DNA from: Pseudomonas sp. BGI-2
Lineage (GTDB): Bacteria > Pseudomonadota > Gammaproteobacteria > Pseudomonadales > Pseudomonadaceae
Direction of reading: 5' to 3'
Length of the DNA: 64,000 bases
NCBI RefSeq assembly: GCF_004310295.1
Contig: NZ_SISB01000013.1
Location: forward strand, 1-64,000
Below the pieces are notes generated by a model that searched no databases, was not told the DNA's origin, and was given only the letters and a program-made list of their open reading frames with translations. The position numbers and the translations under genes were made by a program. Positions 1-8,802 of this stretch are shown here, piece by piece. Position 1 is the first letter of the stretch. Each line of letters begins with the position of its first letter.

Positions 1-165
1 CTCTACAGACAAGGTCAGGAGCAAATCCTGCCTTCAGGAGCGATCGGCCTCCCCCAGAAACGCACTTGCTGTTGTATGAATCCTTAAGCGTAACCTCTCT
101 CGTTGGAATCAGGGTCAACATACAAGGAGCGAGCGGTGCGGCGATCCGACTTGCCCGCGAAGCTT
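1..165. other. window edge, no gene recognised
   Basis: These bases lie downstream of the HDOD gene. A small hairpin (CAGGA, five-base loop, TCCTG) lies near positions 16-31 and a lone half REP-like string near 148-160. Open frames here are antisense shadows or run off the edge, and none resembles a known protein. Confidence 0.4.
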
Positions 166-987
166 TTAATAAAACATCGACCGCGACTCTTCCAGATCCC
201 GGCACATCGCCTCGTTCTCTGGATCGATCCCCAGTTTCTTGAAGGCTGGCACACTGAACGCGTCGACGCGGGCCAACGGATGGTCGGTGTCCTTGTGGCA
301 ATACAAGCTGGCCACCTGAACCAGATCAACATAATCGACCCGCTCGGACTGGCGCTTGAAATCCAGATACAACCCCGGCAACTGAACCAGCATTTCCGGA
401 AATTCCCAGACCCTGAGCAGCTTGTCGCCGATCAAGGGGTGAATACGGTCGATGACATGATTGAGGCTGACCGGGTCAGAGAGCAATTCATAATGGTCTT
501 CGGCGTAGGTCAGGATCGGCAGGACGCCAATCTGATGCACCAGTCCGCCAAGGGCTGCCTGATCAGGTTTGAGTTGCGTGTAGCTGCGGCACAGCGCATA
601 GCTGACCCCGGCGATTTCCAGGCTTTTACGCCAGACATCGCGCATTTTCTGCTCCACCACTTCAGAACGGGCGTGGAAAATCTGTTCCATCACCAGGCCG
701 ATCGCCAGATTACTGCTGTAGTTGACGCCCAGCCGTGTGATCGCCGTGTGCAGGTCAGTCACTTCCTGAGTCGCGCGCAGCAGCGGGCTATTGACCACTT
801 TGATCAGGCGCGCCGACAGCGCCGTGTCACGGCCGATCACTTTACTCAGGGCGCTGACACTAACCTCCGGATCTTCAGCGGCCTTGCGAATCTGCAGGGC
901 CACTTCCGGTAACGTTGGCAGAACCAGGTCATCGTTATCGATGGCCTCAACCAAATCCTGTTGGACCTTATCCGCCAGCTCGCTCAT
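166..987 (-). CDS. HDOD domain protein
   Basis: A 273-aa protein made almost entirely of one HDOD domain, a non-catalytic relative of HD phosphohydrolases used in bacterial signalling. The N-terminal part reads LPTLPEVALQIRKAAEDP, the usual HDOD opening, followed by helices containing VVNSPLL and the AITRLGV segment. No GGDEF, EAL or receiver domain is attached, so it is a stand-alone HDOD protein whose partners are unknown. It lies 35 bases from ygfZ on the same strand and may be co-transcribed with it. The family is clear from sequence; the process it controls is not. Confidence 0.85.
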   Translation of the reverse strand: MSELADKVQQDLVEAIDNDDLVLPTLPEVALQIRKAAEDPEVSVSALSKVIGRDTALSARLIKVVNSPLLRATQEVTDLHTAITRLGVNYSSNLAIGLVMEQIFHARSEVVEQKMRDVWRKSLEIAGVSYALCRSYTQLKPDQAALGGLVHQIGVLPILTYAEDHYELLSDPVSLNHVIDRIHPLIGDKLLRVWEFPEMLVQLPGLYLDFKRQSERVDYVDLVQVASLYCHKDTDHPLARVDAFSVPAFKKLGIDPENEAMCRDLEESRSMFY

Positions 988-1022
988 TTCTTTTCTCTAG
1001 GGTGTTGCAACAAGTGCTGCGG

Positions 1023-1964
1023 TTAACGCTGGATTTCGCGATCGCGATCCAGTTGATAAGGCAGGTCTAGCAGGTGCAGGGCTGCCCCTTCGAGGGCGCC
1101 CAGATGAATATCGCCACCTTCTGCTGCTTCGGCTTGCAGCACGGCCAAGAGTTCAATGTTTTGCCCGGCGTTGGCGGCCAGCACCACTTCGCCGATAGAG
1201 CTGCCGTGGGACGGGGAAAACAGTTGCGTGCCAGGTTCGGGCAATTCGCTGGCATCCAGTGTCAGGCGATACAAGCGGCGCTTGAGTTTGCCCAGGTACT
1301 GCATGCGCGCGACGATTTCCTGGCCGGTGTAGCAACCCTTTTTGAAACTCACGCCACCGACGGCTTGCAGGTTGAGCATCTGCGGGATGAACAACTCGCG
1401 GGTGCTCGGCATGACCTGGCCGATCCCTGCGCGGATCTGGCCCAGCAGCCATTGATTCAGATTGCCTTCGGCCAACAGGGCGGACAACTTGCCCTTGGTG
1501 ACGTCGGCCTGATCGGCAGCGACCCACAGTTCGGCGCGATCCGGCGAGACGCGAATGGCGATCAGACCTTCATGGCGCACGACGCTGTCAGAGTCTGCCG
1601 GCAACTCAAGACCCAGGCTGCTCAGTGCAGCATCGCCATGATCGAGGCCGAAGCGGACCCAGGCAGCGCTTTCATCGGTTAATTTCGACTTGGAGAACAC
1701 GGCGTACTTTTTCAGGTCTGCCAACTGCGGTTCGAGCAGTTCGGTGGCCATCGCCAGCAGAACGCCGTCACCTTCCAGCACAATCCGGAAACTCGACTGC
1801 ATCCGGCCTTTCTGCGTGCAGCGGGCGCCGAGACTGGCCTGAGTATCGCTCAGGTAATTGAGGTTGCAGGTCAATTGGCCTTGCAGGAATTTGCCGGCGT
1901 CCGCGCCGCGGACTGCAAGAACGCCTTCATGGGACAGGGTGCAGAAAAAAGCAGAATCGGCCAT
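1023..1964 (-). CDS. ygfZ: tRNA-modifying/Fe-S maintenance protein YgfZ
   Basis: This 313-aa folate-binding protein belongs to the YgfZ/GcvT family, which helps assemble or repair iron-sulfur clusters in proteins such as the tRNA methylthiotransferase MiaB. The diagnostic motif KKGCYTGQE is present, with its essential cysteine at about residue 211. The N-terminal aminomethyltransferase-like fold is recognisable (LSHEGVLAVRGADAGKFLQGQL). It is divergent from sdhE, an arrangement also seen in P. aeruginosa and enterobacteria. Length and motif are normal. Confidence 0.93.
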   Translation of the reverse strand: MADSAFFCTLSHEGVLAVRGADAGKFLQGQLTCNLNYLSDTQASLGARCTQKGRMQSSFRIVLEGDGVLLAMATELLEPQLADLKKYAVFSKSKLTDESAAWVRFGLDHGDAALSSLGLELPADSDSVVRHEGLIAIRVSPDRAELWVAADQADVTKGKLSALLAEGNLNQWLLGQIRAGIGQVMPSTRELFIPQMLNLQAVGGVSFKKGCYTGQEIVARMQYLGKLKRRLYRLTLDASELPEPGTQLFSPSHGSSIGEVVLAANAGQNIELLAVLQAEAAEGGDIHLGALEGAALHLLDLPYQLDRDREIQR

Positions 1965-2113
1965 GGGTCATCGCAGGGTAAAGAGTCTGGGGGACATCAT
2001 AAGGTGGCGCTCTCGAAATGGGTAGTTCACAAAGGATCGATGGCGCCCGACCAAAGCCGAGTGTTCGACCGGGCGTGGGGCTGTATACTTGCCGCCTATT
2101 TGAGGAGCGCTCC

Positions 2114-2368
2114 ATGGTCGAAGATGTTGAACTGAATCGCCTCTACTGGCACAGCCGCCGCGGCATGCTCGAGCTTGACGTATTGCTGGTGCCGTTCGTG
2201 AAAGAGGTCTACCCGCACCTCAACGACGTCGACCGCGATTGCTACCGCAAGCTGCTCGAATGCGAAGATCAGGACATGTTCGGCTGGTTCATGGAACGCG
2301 CCGAATCGGAAGATCCGGAGCTTCAGCGAATGGTTCGCATGATCCTGGATCGTGTCCAGCCCAAGTAA
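2114..2368 (+). CDS. sdhE: succinate dehydrogenase assembly factor SdhE
   Basis: An 84-aa protein of the SdhE/Sdh5 family, which promotes covalent attachment of FAD to the flavoprotein subunits of succinate dehydrogenase and fumarate reductase in the cytoplasm. The family signature RRGMLELD is at residues 14-21. The start at 2114 is chosen because GAGGAG lies 7 bases upstream and the protein then has normal family length. The next gene, ygfX, starts inside its 3' end at GTG 2352, a 17-base overlap that suggests translational coupling. Confidence 0.93.
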   Translation: MVEDVELNRLYWHSRRGMLELDVLLVPFVKEVYPHLNDVDRDCYRKLLECEDQDMFGWFMERAESEDPELQRMVRMILDRVQPK

Positions 2369-2804
2369 TGCGTTCGAATGCCGCTGGCATGCCTCGCGGC
2401 AGTTGCTGGCGGCGTATCTTGTAGCCCAGCTGTTCGCGCTGGGTTCATTGCTACTTCTTTCTATACCGGTCTGGGCCAGTCTGCTCGGCGTGACGCTGTG
2501 TGTGATTCACGGATTCTGGTTACTGCCGCGACAGATTTTGCTGACACATCCACAGGCATTTCGCGGCTTGCGTCGCGATGCCGATGGTTGGCAGTTGTGG
2601 AATCAGGCCTCCGGTTGGCAGTCCGTGCAGCTGCGACCGGACAGCCTGGCGTTGCCAATGCTGGTGGTCCTGCGTTTTCGACTGCGAGACGAACGGCGAG
2701 TCAGATCAATCTGCGTTCCCCACGATTCGCAGGCCGCCGATTTGCACCGACGCCTGCGGGTGAGGCTCACCTTCAGTCGACGTAGGTGGGCGGCACCAGA
2801 ATAG
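2352..2804 (+). CDS. ygfX: YgfX/CptA-like membrane protein
   Basis: A 150-aa inner membrane protein with the typical opening [11 protein letters not shown] and two close hydrophobic helices (about residues 19-58), then a soluble C-terminal half. In E. coli YgfX (CptA) was described as a toxin acting on cytoskeletal proteins, paired with SdhE/CptB; in other work the pair is tied to flavinylation. The start is GTG 2352 inside sdhE. Its last 32 bases overlap the convergent end of nadB. The family call rests on position next to sdhE and the N-terminal motif. Confidence 0.8.
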   Translation: MSSPSNAFECRWHASRQLLAAYLVAQLFALGSLLLLSIPVWASLLGVTLCVIHGFWLLPRQILLTHPQAFRGLRRDADGWQLWNQASGWQSVQLRPDSLALPMLVVLRFRLRDERRVRSICVPHDSQAADLHRRLRVRLTFSRRRWAAPE

Positions 2805-4389
2805 TGTCCAGCGCGACCGGCAGCATGTTCGGGTAGTCGAGTGTGTAATGCAGGCCGCGACTTTCCTTGCGCTCCATGGCTGACTGAATCATCAGCTCCG
2901 CCACCTGGGCCAGGTTGCGCAACTCGATCAAATCCCGACTGACCTTATAATTGCTGTAGAACTCGTCAATTTCGTCCAGCAGCAACCGCACGCGGTGCTG
3001 CGCGCGTTGCAGGCGCTTGTTGGTGCGCACGATGCCGACGTAGTCCCACATGAATCGCCGCAGTTCATCCCAGTTGTGCGCAATGATCACGTCTTCATCG
3101 GAATCGGTGACCTGGCTCGCATCCCAGACGGGCAGGGCGATCGGAATCGAAACCTGCGGCAACTGTTCCAGAATGTCCGCCGCCGCCGAACGGGCGTAAA
3201 CGAAACACTCCAGCAGCGAATTGCTGGCCATGCGGTTGGCGCCGTGCAGGCCGGTGAAGCTGGTTTCGCCGATGGCATACAGCCCCGGCACGTCGGTGCG
3301 ACCGTTCTGATCGACCATCACGCCGCCGCAGGTGTAGTGCGCCGCCGGAACCACTGGGATCGGTTGCTTGGTGATGTCGATGGAAAACTCGAGGCAGCGT
3401 TCATACACCGTCGGGAAGTGGCTCTTGATGAATGCTTCGGGCTTGTGGCTGATGTCCAGATAGACGCAGTCAACACCCAGGCGCTTCATCTCATGGTCGA
3501 TGGCGCGGGCGACGATGTCCCGGGGCGCGAGTTCGGCACGCGGGTCGAAGCGTTGCATGAAGCGCTCGCCGTTGGGCAGCTTCAGGTGCGCACCTTCACC
3601 GCGCAGGGCTTCAGTGATCAGGAAACTCTTGGCTTGCGGGTGATAAAGACAGGTCGGGTGGAACTGGTTGAATTCCAGGTTTGCCACCCGGCAACCCGAC
3701 CGCCAGGCCATGGCGATGCCGTCACCGCAGGCGCCGTCGGGGTTGCTGGTATAGAGGTAGACTTTTGCCGCGCCGCCGGATGCGAGGATCACGAATCGTG
3801 CACCGTAGGTGTCGACTTCGCCGGTGCTGCGATTGAGGACATAGGCGCCGAGACAGCGATCGCCTTCGAGGCCCAGGCGTTTTTCGGTAATCAGATCAAC
3901 CGCAACCCGCTGTTCCAGCAATTCGATGTTTGGTCTCTGTTTCGCCTGGGCGAGCAAAGTTCTGAAAATCGCCGCGCCCGTGGCATCGGCGGCGTGAATG
4001 ATGCGTCGATGACTGTGACCGCCTTCGCGGGTCAGGTGAAATTCGAATCCGCCGTCTTCGGTACCGGATTGTTCATCGCGGGTAAACGGCACACCTTGGT
4101 CGATCAGCCATTGAATGGCTTCTTTACTGTGCTCGACGGTAAAGCGCACGGCGTCTTCATGGCAGAGTCCACCACCGGCATTGAGGGTGTCCTCGACGTG
4201 GGATTCGACAGTATCGGTGTCATCCAGAACGGCAGCGACGCCGCCCTGGGCCCAAAACGTCGAGCCGTTGGCGAGGTCGCCTTTGCTCAGTACGGCGATG
4301 CGCAAATGACCGGGCAAGGTCAGCGCAAGGCTCAAACCGGCAGCGCCGCTGCCAATGACCAGAACATCGTGTTGAAACTGTTGGCTCAT
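2773..4389 (-). CDS. nadB: L-aspartate oxidase
   Basis: NadB (538 aa) oxidises L-aspartate to iminoaspartate, the first step of de novo NAD synthesis. The FAD-binding motif [13 protein letters not shown] is at the N-terminus, and the conserved flavoprotein blocks [26 protein letters not shown] and [26 protein letters not shown] are all readable. ATG 4389 is preferred over the longer frame because the dinucleotide-binding motif follows directly and a purine-rich GGA lies upstream. The gene is divergent from algU, as in other Pseudomonas. Confidence 0.96.
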   Translation of the reverse strand: MSQQFQHDVLVIGSGAAGLSLALTLPGHLRIAVLSKGDLANGSTFWAQGGVAAVLDDTDTVESHVEDTLNAGGGLCHEDAVRFTVEHSKEAIQWLIDQGVPFTRDEQSGTEDGGFEFHLTREGGHSHRRIIHAADATGAAIFRTLLAQAKQRPNIELLEQRVAVDLITEKRLGLEGDRCLGAYVLNRSTGEVDTYGARFVILASGGAAKVYLYTSNPDGACGDGIAMAWRSGCRVANLEFNQFHPTCLYHPQAKSFLITEALRGEGAHLKLPNGERFMQRFDPRAELAPRDIVARAIDHEMKRLGVDCVYLDISHKPEAFIKSHFPTVYERCLEFSIDITKQPIPVVPAAHYTCGGVMVDQNGRTDVPGLYAIGETSFTGLHGANRMASNSLLECFVYARSAAADILEQLPQVSIPIALPVWDASQVTDSDEDVIIAHNWDELRRFMWDYVGIVRTNKRLQRAQHRVRLLLDEIDEFYSNYKVSRDLIELRNLAQVAELMIQSAMERKESRGLHYTLDYPNMLPVALDTILVPPTYVD

Positions 4390-4667
4390 TTCAGGATTCC
4401 GCTTAAAGCGACCCGGGTCGGGGTTGGCGCAAGACTCCTGGAACGGCGAGTCAAGGCAGCCACACAGCCCACTAGTATATAGAGGGGGGGAGCGGCACAA
4501 TACCCGAGCGCATATGGCATTGTGAAACTACTGTGACGGAAAATACCTGACGCTTCGTCGGATGGTTTTTCGCCCGGTTCGGTGACAAGGCGACTGTATC
4601 AGCGATTTAACAGTTTTTTTCTGTTCACGGTCGCACAATGTCCCTTTCGCCCGGCTATAAATATTTG

Positions 4668-4694
4668 GAACTTTTGCCAAAGGCCCAAGATCAA
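4668..4694 (+). promoter_or_regulatory. distal AlgU-type promoter of algU
   Basis: GAACTT at 4668-4673 is followed, after 17 bases, by TCAA at 4691. AlgU/RpoE-type promoters have GAACTT, a 16-17 base spacer and TCTGA-like -10. The -10 match is partial. It lies about 254 bases before the algU start, which would fit one of several promoters known upstream of algU in P. aeruginosa. Confidence 0.5.
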
Positions 4695-4861
4695 TAGACG
4701 GTGCCTGAAAAGAAGGACAGTGTCGGTTTCAGGTCGGGACGTGCGGTTTGGTCCTGGTCAGTGAATCCGACGACAAGATTATTCGCGCAGCCGGGTCATG
4801 CCGAGCTGCGCTTTTCGTGCGTGCCAAATCAGAGCCCGCAGGAAACTTGCTTGGAGGGGGA

Positions 4862-4889
4862 GAACTTTTGCGAAAAGCCCGAGTCTATG
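4862..4889 (+). promoter_or_regulatory. proximal AlgU-type promoter of algU
   Basis: GAACTT at 4862-4867, a 16-base spacer, then TCTATG at 4884-4889, a good match to the AlgU consensus. It sits about 60 bases before the algU start codon, which would give a short leader and positive autoregulation of the sigma factor operon. Confidence 0.7.
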
Positions 4890-4947
4890 TTTGCAAGTCT
4901 GGTCGTTTAGTTATGCAAGCCTCCTCCGAGCTTATCGAGGAGTGTTC

Positions 4948-5529
4948 ATGCTAACCCAGGAAGAGGATCAGCAGCTCGTTGAGCGCGTTCAACGCGGCGA
5001 CAAGCGAGCTTTCGATCTGCTAGTGCTGAAATACCAGCACAAAATTCTCGGGTTGATCGTGCGTTTCGTGCACGACACCCATGAAGCCCAAGATGTGGCA
5101 CAGGAAGCCTTTATCAAGGCCTACCGCGCACTTGGAAATTTTCGCGGAGATAGCGCGTTTTATACGTGGCTTTACCGCATCGCCATCAACACGGCGAAGA
5201 ATTATCTGGTTTCACGCGGCCGTCGGCCGCCGGATAGCGATGTCAGTTCCGAAGATGCAGAGTTCTACGATGGCGATCATGGCCTCAAGGATCTCGAGTC
5301 GCCAGAGCGTGCATTGCTGCGGGATGAGATCGAAGGCACCGTCCATCGAACCATTCAGCAACTGCCAGAAGATTTGCGTACGGCTTTAACTTTACGTGAA
5401 TTCGATGGTCTGAGTTACGAAGACATTGCGGCGGTCATGCAATGTCCGGTGGGTACCGTGCGCTCCCGGATTTTCCGCGCTCGGGAGGCCATCGATAAAG
5501 CCCTGCAGCCGTTGTTGCAGGAAAACTGA
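4948..5529 (+). CDS. algU: ECF sigma factor AlgU (RpoE/AlgT)
   Basis: A 193-aa ECF sigma factor that directs the envelope-stress and alginate regulon. Region 2 is readable as DVAQEAFIKAYRAL and FYTWLYRIAINTAKNYL, and region 4 as LREFDGLSYEDIAAVMQCP followed by GTVRSRIFRAREAI. The start is ATG 4948 with GAGGAG 5 bases upstream; the longer open frame has no support. It heads the algU-mucA-mucB group. MucA, encoded next, is its membrane-bound anti-sigma factor. AlgU-type promoters upstream imply autoregulation. Confidence 0.97.
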   Translation: MLTQEEDQQLVERVQRGDKRAFDLLVLKYQHKILGLIVRFVHDTHEAQDVAQEAFIKAYRALGNFRGDSAFYTWLYRIAINTAKNYLVSRGRRPPDSDVSSEDAEFYDGDHGLKDLESPERALLRDEIEGTVHRTIQQLPEDLRTALTLREFDGLSYEDIAAVMQCPVGTVRSRIFRAREAIDKALQPLLQEN

Positions 5530-5559
5530 GACAGCGGCGATAGCCAAGAGAGGAACGCC

Positions 5560-6147
5560 ATGAGTCGTGAAGCCCTGCAGGAATCGCTGTCCGCAGTGAT
5601 GGATAACGAAGCGGATGAACTGGAATTGCGTCGGGTATTAAATGCCTTTGACGATGTTGAAACCCGTGAAACATGGGCTCGTTATCAGATCGCTCGGGCA
5701 GTTATGCACAAGGATCTGCTACTTCCACGTCTGGACATCGCCGCGGCAGTTTCTGCTGCTCTGGCCGACGAAGCCGTACCGGCAAAAGCCTCCCGTGGTC
5801 CATGGCGCAGCCTGGGTCGTCTGGCTGTTGCTGCTTCGGTGACCGTTGCCGTGCTGGCAGGTGTGCGTCTGTACAACCAGGACGAGATCGCTGGTGTCGA
5901 ACTTGCTCAGCAATCCAGTCAACCGGGTCTGGCCGTTCCTCAGGTCAAGGGTCCAGCTGTATTGGCAGGCTATAGTGAGAGTTCGGAAGCCACTGGCCCT
6001 ATGGCCAACGGCGTATTGCAAGGTCAACCAGGCTGGCACGATCAGCGTCTGCCAGGCTACTTGCGCCAACATGCTCAACAGGCTGCACTGAAAGGTACTG
6101 AGAGCGCTCTGCCTTACGCTCGTGCAGCAAGCCTGGAAAACCGTTAA
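5560..6147 (+). CDS. mucA: anti-sigma factor MucA
   Basis: A 195-aa single-pass membrane protein that holds AlgU inactive at the inner membrane. The cytoplasmic N-terminal domain contains the RseA-like opening EALQESLSAVMDNEADELELRR, here shortened in reading to its family hallmark SAVMDNEADELE. The transmembrane segment is around residues 88-105 (LGRLAVAASVTVAVLAGVRL), followed by a periplasmic tail that MucB would protect. Length matches full MucA (about 194 aa), and no frameshift of the mucoid type is visible. Confidence 0.95.
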   Translation: MSREALQESLSAVMDNEADELELRRVLNAFDDVETRETWARYQIARAVMHKDLLLPRLDIAAAVSAALADEAVPAKASRGPWRSLGRLAVAASVTVAVLAGVRLYNQDEIAGVELAQQSSQPGLAVPQVKGPAVLAGYSESSEATGPMANGVLQGQPGWHDQRLPGYLRQHAQQAALKGTESALPYARAASLENR

Positions 6148-6155
6148 GGAGGATC

Positions 6156-7112
6156 ATGCGCGCCATACCTCTACTTTCGCTTCTGCTCGGTGGCTGGTTT
6201 GTTGTTCCAGCCCACGCCGATGAAGCCCAGGACTGGTTGACACGTCTTGGTCAGGCCGAGCAACAGCAAAGCTTTCGCGGCACTTTCGTTTACGAGCGTA
6301 ACGGTAGTTTTTCTACCCATAACATCTGGCACCGCGTTCAGGATGGCAAGGTACGCGAGCGTTTACTCCAGCTCGACGGCTCAGCACAGGAAGTCGTGCG
6401 CATTGATGGGCATACTCAATGCGTCAGTGGCCTTCTGATAGCAGGGCTTGGGGATTCACCCAACTCCGCTGCTCGTGCACTCGATCCACAAAAGCTGAAA
6501 AATTGGTATGACCTTGCCGTCATTGGCAAGTCGCGTGTGGCTGGGCGTGCGGCAGTGATTGTCTCACTTAAGCCACGTGATCAGCATCGCTACGGTTTTG
6601 AGCTTCACCTTGATAAGGAAACCGGCTTGCCGTTGAAGTCATTGTTACTCAATGACAAAGGGCAGTTGCTCGAGCGCTTCCAGTTCACCCAATTGGATAC
6701 TGCCAGCGTGCCTTCGGAAAACGACTTGAAGGCCGGCGACGATTGCAAGGCTGTGACCCTCGACGGTGACAAGGCTTCCCCCGTCAAGGCCGCCCAGCTC
6801 TGGCATTCGGACTGGCTTCCACCCGGTTTCGAGTTGACCAGCAGCAGCGCCCGCAAGGATACAGAGACGAAAACCCAAGTCAACAGTCTGATGTATGACG
6901 ATGGTCTGGCGCGCTTCTCGGTATTCCTTGAGCCGTTGAACGGTGCGACCGTCACCGACACCCGCACCCAATTAGGCCCTACCGTTGCTGTTTCTCGGCG
7001 CTTGACCACCCCTCAAGGCGAGATGATGGTGACCGTGGTTGGCGAGATCCCGATTGGTACTGCTGAACGGATTGCGTTGTCCATGCGCACCGATGCCACT
7101 GCAACCAAGTAG
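6156..7112 (+). CDS. mucB: periplasmic regulator MucB
   Basis: MucB (318 aa) is the RseB-type periplasmic protein that binds the MucA tail and blocks its cleavage by the AlgW protease. A signal peptide is clear (LLSLLLGGWFVVPAHA, cleavage near residue 21). The mature part carries the lipoprotein-like RseB domain with QQQSFRGTFVYERNG. It starts 8 bases after mucA with GGAGG just upstream, so the two are one transcript. A hairpin follows it before mucD. Confidence 0.95.
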   Translation: MRAIPLLSLLLGGWFVVPAHADEAQDWLTRLGQAEQQQSFRGTFVYERNGSFSTHNIWHRVQDGKVRERLLQLDGSAQEVVRIDGHTQCVSGLLIAGLGDSPNSAARALDPQKLKNWYDLAVIGKSRVAGRAAVIVSLKPRDQHRYGFELHLDKETGLPLKSLLLNDKGQLLERFQFTQLDTASVPSENDLKAGDDCKAVTLDGDKASPVKAAQLWHSDWLPPGFELTSSSARKDTETKTQVNSLMYDDGLARFSVFLEPLNGATVTDTRTQLGPTVAVSRRLTTPQGEMMVTVVGEIPIGTAERIALSMRTDATATK

Positions 7113-7175
7113 TGAGCTGATGCCGAAATGTTTGGTGAGCATTTCAGTTTGCAAAAAAACCTGAATTTTTCTATA

Positions 7176-7209
7176 GGTCAGAGCCTCACGGCTCTGGCCT
7201 TGTTTTGTT
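7176..7209 (+). terminator. hairpin after mucB
   Basis: GGTCAGAGCC and GGCTCTGGCC form a 10-bp stem (one G-T pair) at 7176-7199 with a four-base loop, followed by T-rich TTGTTTTG. It looks like a terminator or attenuator between mucB and mucD. Confidence 0.65.
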
Positions 7210-7249
7210 GTTCCCGGAACAAAAATACCGGCGTATCTTTCCCGGTATT
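7208..7249. repeat. two palindromes in mucB-mucD gap
   Basis: TTGTTCC, one base, GGAACAA occupies 7208-7222, and AATACCGG with CCGGTATT (ten-base loop) occupies 7224-7249. Both lie just downstream of the mucB hairpin and upstream of the mucD start, in the spot where P. aeruginosa has mucC. They could be operators or RNA structure in the mucD leader. Confidence 0.5.
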
Positions 7250-7294
7250 CCTTGCTCCATATCGCTTAACCATGCTCGTCGTAACGGGAGCCGT

Positions 7295-8722
7295 ATGTCG
7301 ATACCACGCTTGAAGTCTTATCTTTCCATTGTTGCCACCGTGCTGGTGCTTGGTCAGGCGGTCACTGCTCAAGCAGTCGAGTTGCCTGACTTCACTCAAT
7401 TGGTCGAGCAAGCCTCGCCCGCAGTGGTGAACATCAGTACCACACAAAAGCTGCCGGACCGCAGAGTGTCAGGCCAGATGCCCGACCTTGAAGGCCTGCC
7501 ACCAGCACTGCGCGAGTTCTTCGAGCGGGGCATGCCGCAGCAGCCACGCTCGCCTCGCGGTGATCGCCAGCGTGAAGCGCAGTCACTGGGCTCGGGTTTC
7601 ATCATCTCGCCTGACGGCTACATCCTGACCAACAACCACGTGATCGCCGATGCCGACGAAATTCTCGTTCGTCTCTCCGACCGCAGTGAATTGAAAGCCA
7701 AGCTGGTTGGCACCGATCCACGTTCCGACGTGGCATTGCTGAAAATCGAAGGCAAGGACCTGCCAGTCTTGAAGCTGGGCAAGTCCCAGGACCTGAAGGC
7801 CGGCCAATGGGTCGTCGCGATCGGCTCGCCGTTCGGTTTCGACCATACCGTGACCCAAGGCATCGTCAGCGCTGTCGGTCGTAGTCTGCCAAACGAAAAC
7901 TATGTGCCGTTCATCCAGACCGACGTGCCTATCAACCCGGGTAACTCAGGTGGTCCGCTGTTCAACCTGGCCGGTGAAGTGGTGGGGATCAACTCGCAGA
8001 TCTACACCCGTTCCGGTGGTTTCATGGGCGTGTCGTTCGCGATCCCTATCGATGTGGCAATGGACGTTTCCAATCAGCTGAAAAGTGGCGGCAAAGTCAG
8101 CCGTGGCTGGTTGGGTGTAGTGATCCAGGAAGTGAACAAGGATCTGGCCGAGTCGTTTGGTCTTGATAAGCCGGCCGGTGCGCTGGTGGCCCAGATCCAG
8201 GAAGATGGCCCAGCTGCCAAGGGTGATCTGCAAGTAGGCGACGTGATCCTGAGCATGAACGGTCAACCGATCGTCATGTCTGCCGATCTGCCGCATCTGG
8301 TGGGCGCACTGAAAGAAGGCGAGAAGGCCAAACTTGAAGTGATTCGTGACGGCAAGCGCAAGAATATCGAGCTGACGGTTGGCGCGATCCCTGACGAAGG
8401 CAAAGAGCTGGACTCGAAACTGAAGTCAGGCGTCGAAACCAGCAGCAATCGTCTGGGCGTTGCCGTCGCCGATCTGACCGCTGAGCAGAAGAAGACCTAC
8501 GACCTCAAAGGCGGTGTGGTGATCAAGGAAGTTCAGGATGGGCCTGCATCGCTCATTGGCTTGCAGCCCAATGATGTGATCACTCATCTGAACAACCAGG
8601 CAATCAACGACAGCAAAGAGTTCGCTGAAATCGCCAAGGCGCTGCCGAAGAATCGTTCGGTGTCCATGCGGGTTCTGCGCCAAGGTCGTGCCAGCTTCAT
8701 CACCTTCAAACTGGCTGAATAA
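7295..8722 (+). CDS. mucD: periplasmic serine protease MucD (DegP-like)
   Basis: MucD (475 aa) is the HtrA/DegP-type protease-chaperone that clears misfolded periplasmic proteins and dampens AlgU activity. A signal peptide ends near VTAQAVE. The trypsin-like triad is visible: His115 (NNHVIADADE), Asp145 (RSDVALLKIE) and Ser218 (GNSGGPLFN). Two PDZ domains follow (about residues 260-360 and 385-470). ATG 7295 is chosen because GGGAG lies 4 bases upstream and the signal peptide begins there. A terminator follows the stop. Confidence 0.95.
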   Translation: MSIPRLKSYLSIVATVLVLGQAVTAQAVELPDFTQLVEQASPAVVNISTTQKLPDRRVSGQMPDLEGLPPALREFFERGMPQQPRSPRGDRQREAQSLGSGFIISPDGYILTNNHVIADADEILVRLSDRSELKAKLVGTDPRSDVALLKIEGKDLPVLKLGKSQDLKAGQWVVAIGSPFGFDHTVTQGIVSAVGRSLPNENYVPFIQTDVPINPGNSGGPLFNLAGEVVGINSQIYTRSGGFMGVSFAIPIDVAMDVSNQLKSGGKVSRGWLGVVIQEVNKDLAESFGLDKPAGALVAQIQEDGPAAKGDLQVGDVILSMNGQPIVMSADLPHLVGALKEGEKAKLEVIRDGKRKNIELTVGAIPDEGKELDSKLKSGVETSSNRLGVAVADLTAEQKKTYDLKGGVVIKEVQDGPASLIGLQPNDVITHLNNQAINDSKEFAEIAKALPKNRSVSMRVLRQGRASFITFKLAE

Positions 8723-8743
8723 ACCGGTTGTCGGCTGAATAAA

Positions 8744-8771
8744 AAACCGCCTCGAAAGAGGCGGTTTTTTT
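8744..8771. terminator. bidirectional terminator mucD/bepA
   Basis: AAAACCGCCTC, loop GAAA, GAGGCGGTTTTTTT is a classic intrinsic terminator with A and T tracts on both sides, placed between the convergent ends of mucD and the bepA-like gene. Confidence 0.9.
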
Positions 8772-8802
8772 GTGCCTGAAGCTTTTGTGTTCCTGAAGCA
8801 GG

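Larger units (their letters stand above)
4390..4947. other. nadB-algU divergent intergenic region
   Basis: This 558-base gap carries the nadB upstream region and the algU promoter region. Two GAACTT-type -35 elements with matching spacing are visible near 4668 and 4862. Open frames crossing the gap have no recognisable product and no family resemblance, so I treat it as regulatory DNA. Confidence 0.7.

Noticed and set aside
103..912. Long plus-strand open frame (269 aa)
   Set aside because: It is the antisense of the HDOD gene, has no ribosome site and no family resemblance.
2995..4482. 495-aa plus-strand frame
   Set aside because: Antisense shadow of nadB in GC-rich DNA; composition rich in Val, His and Gln as expected for such shadows.
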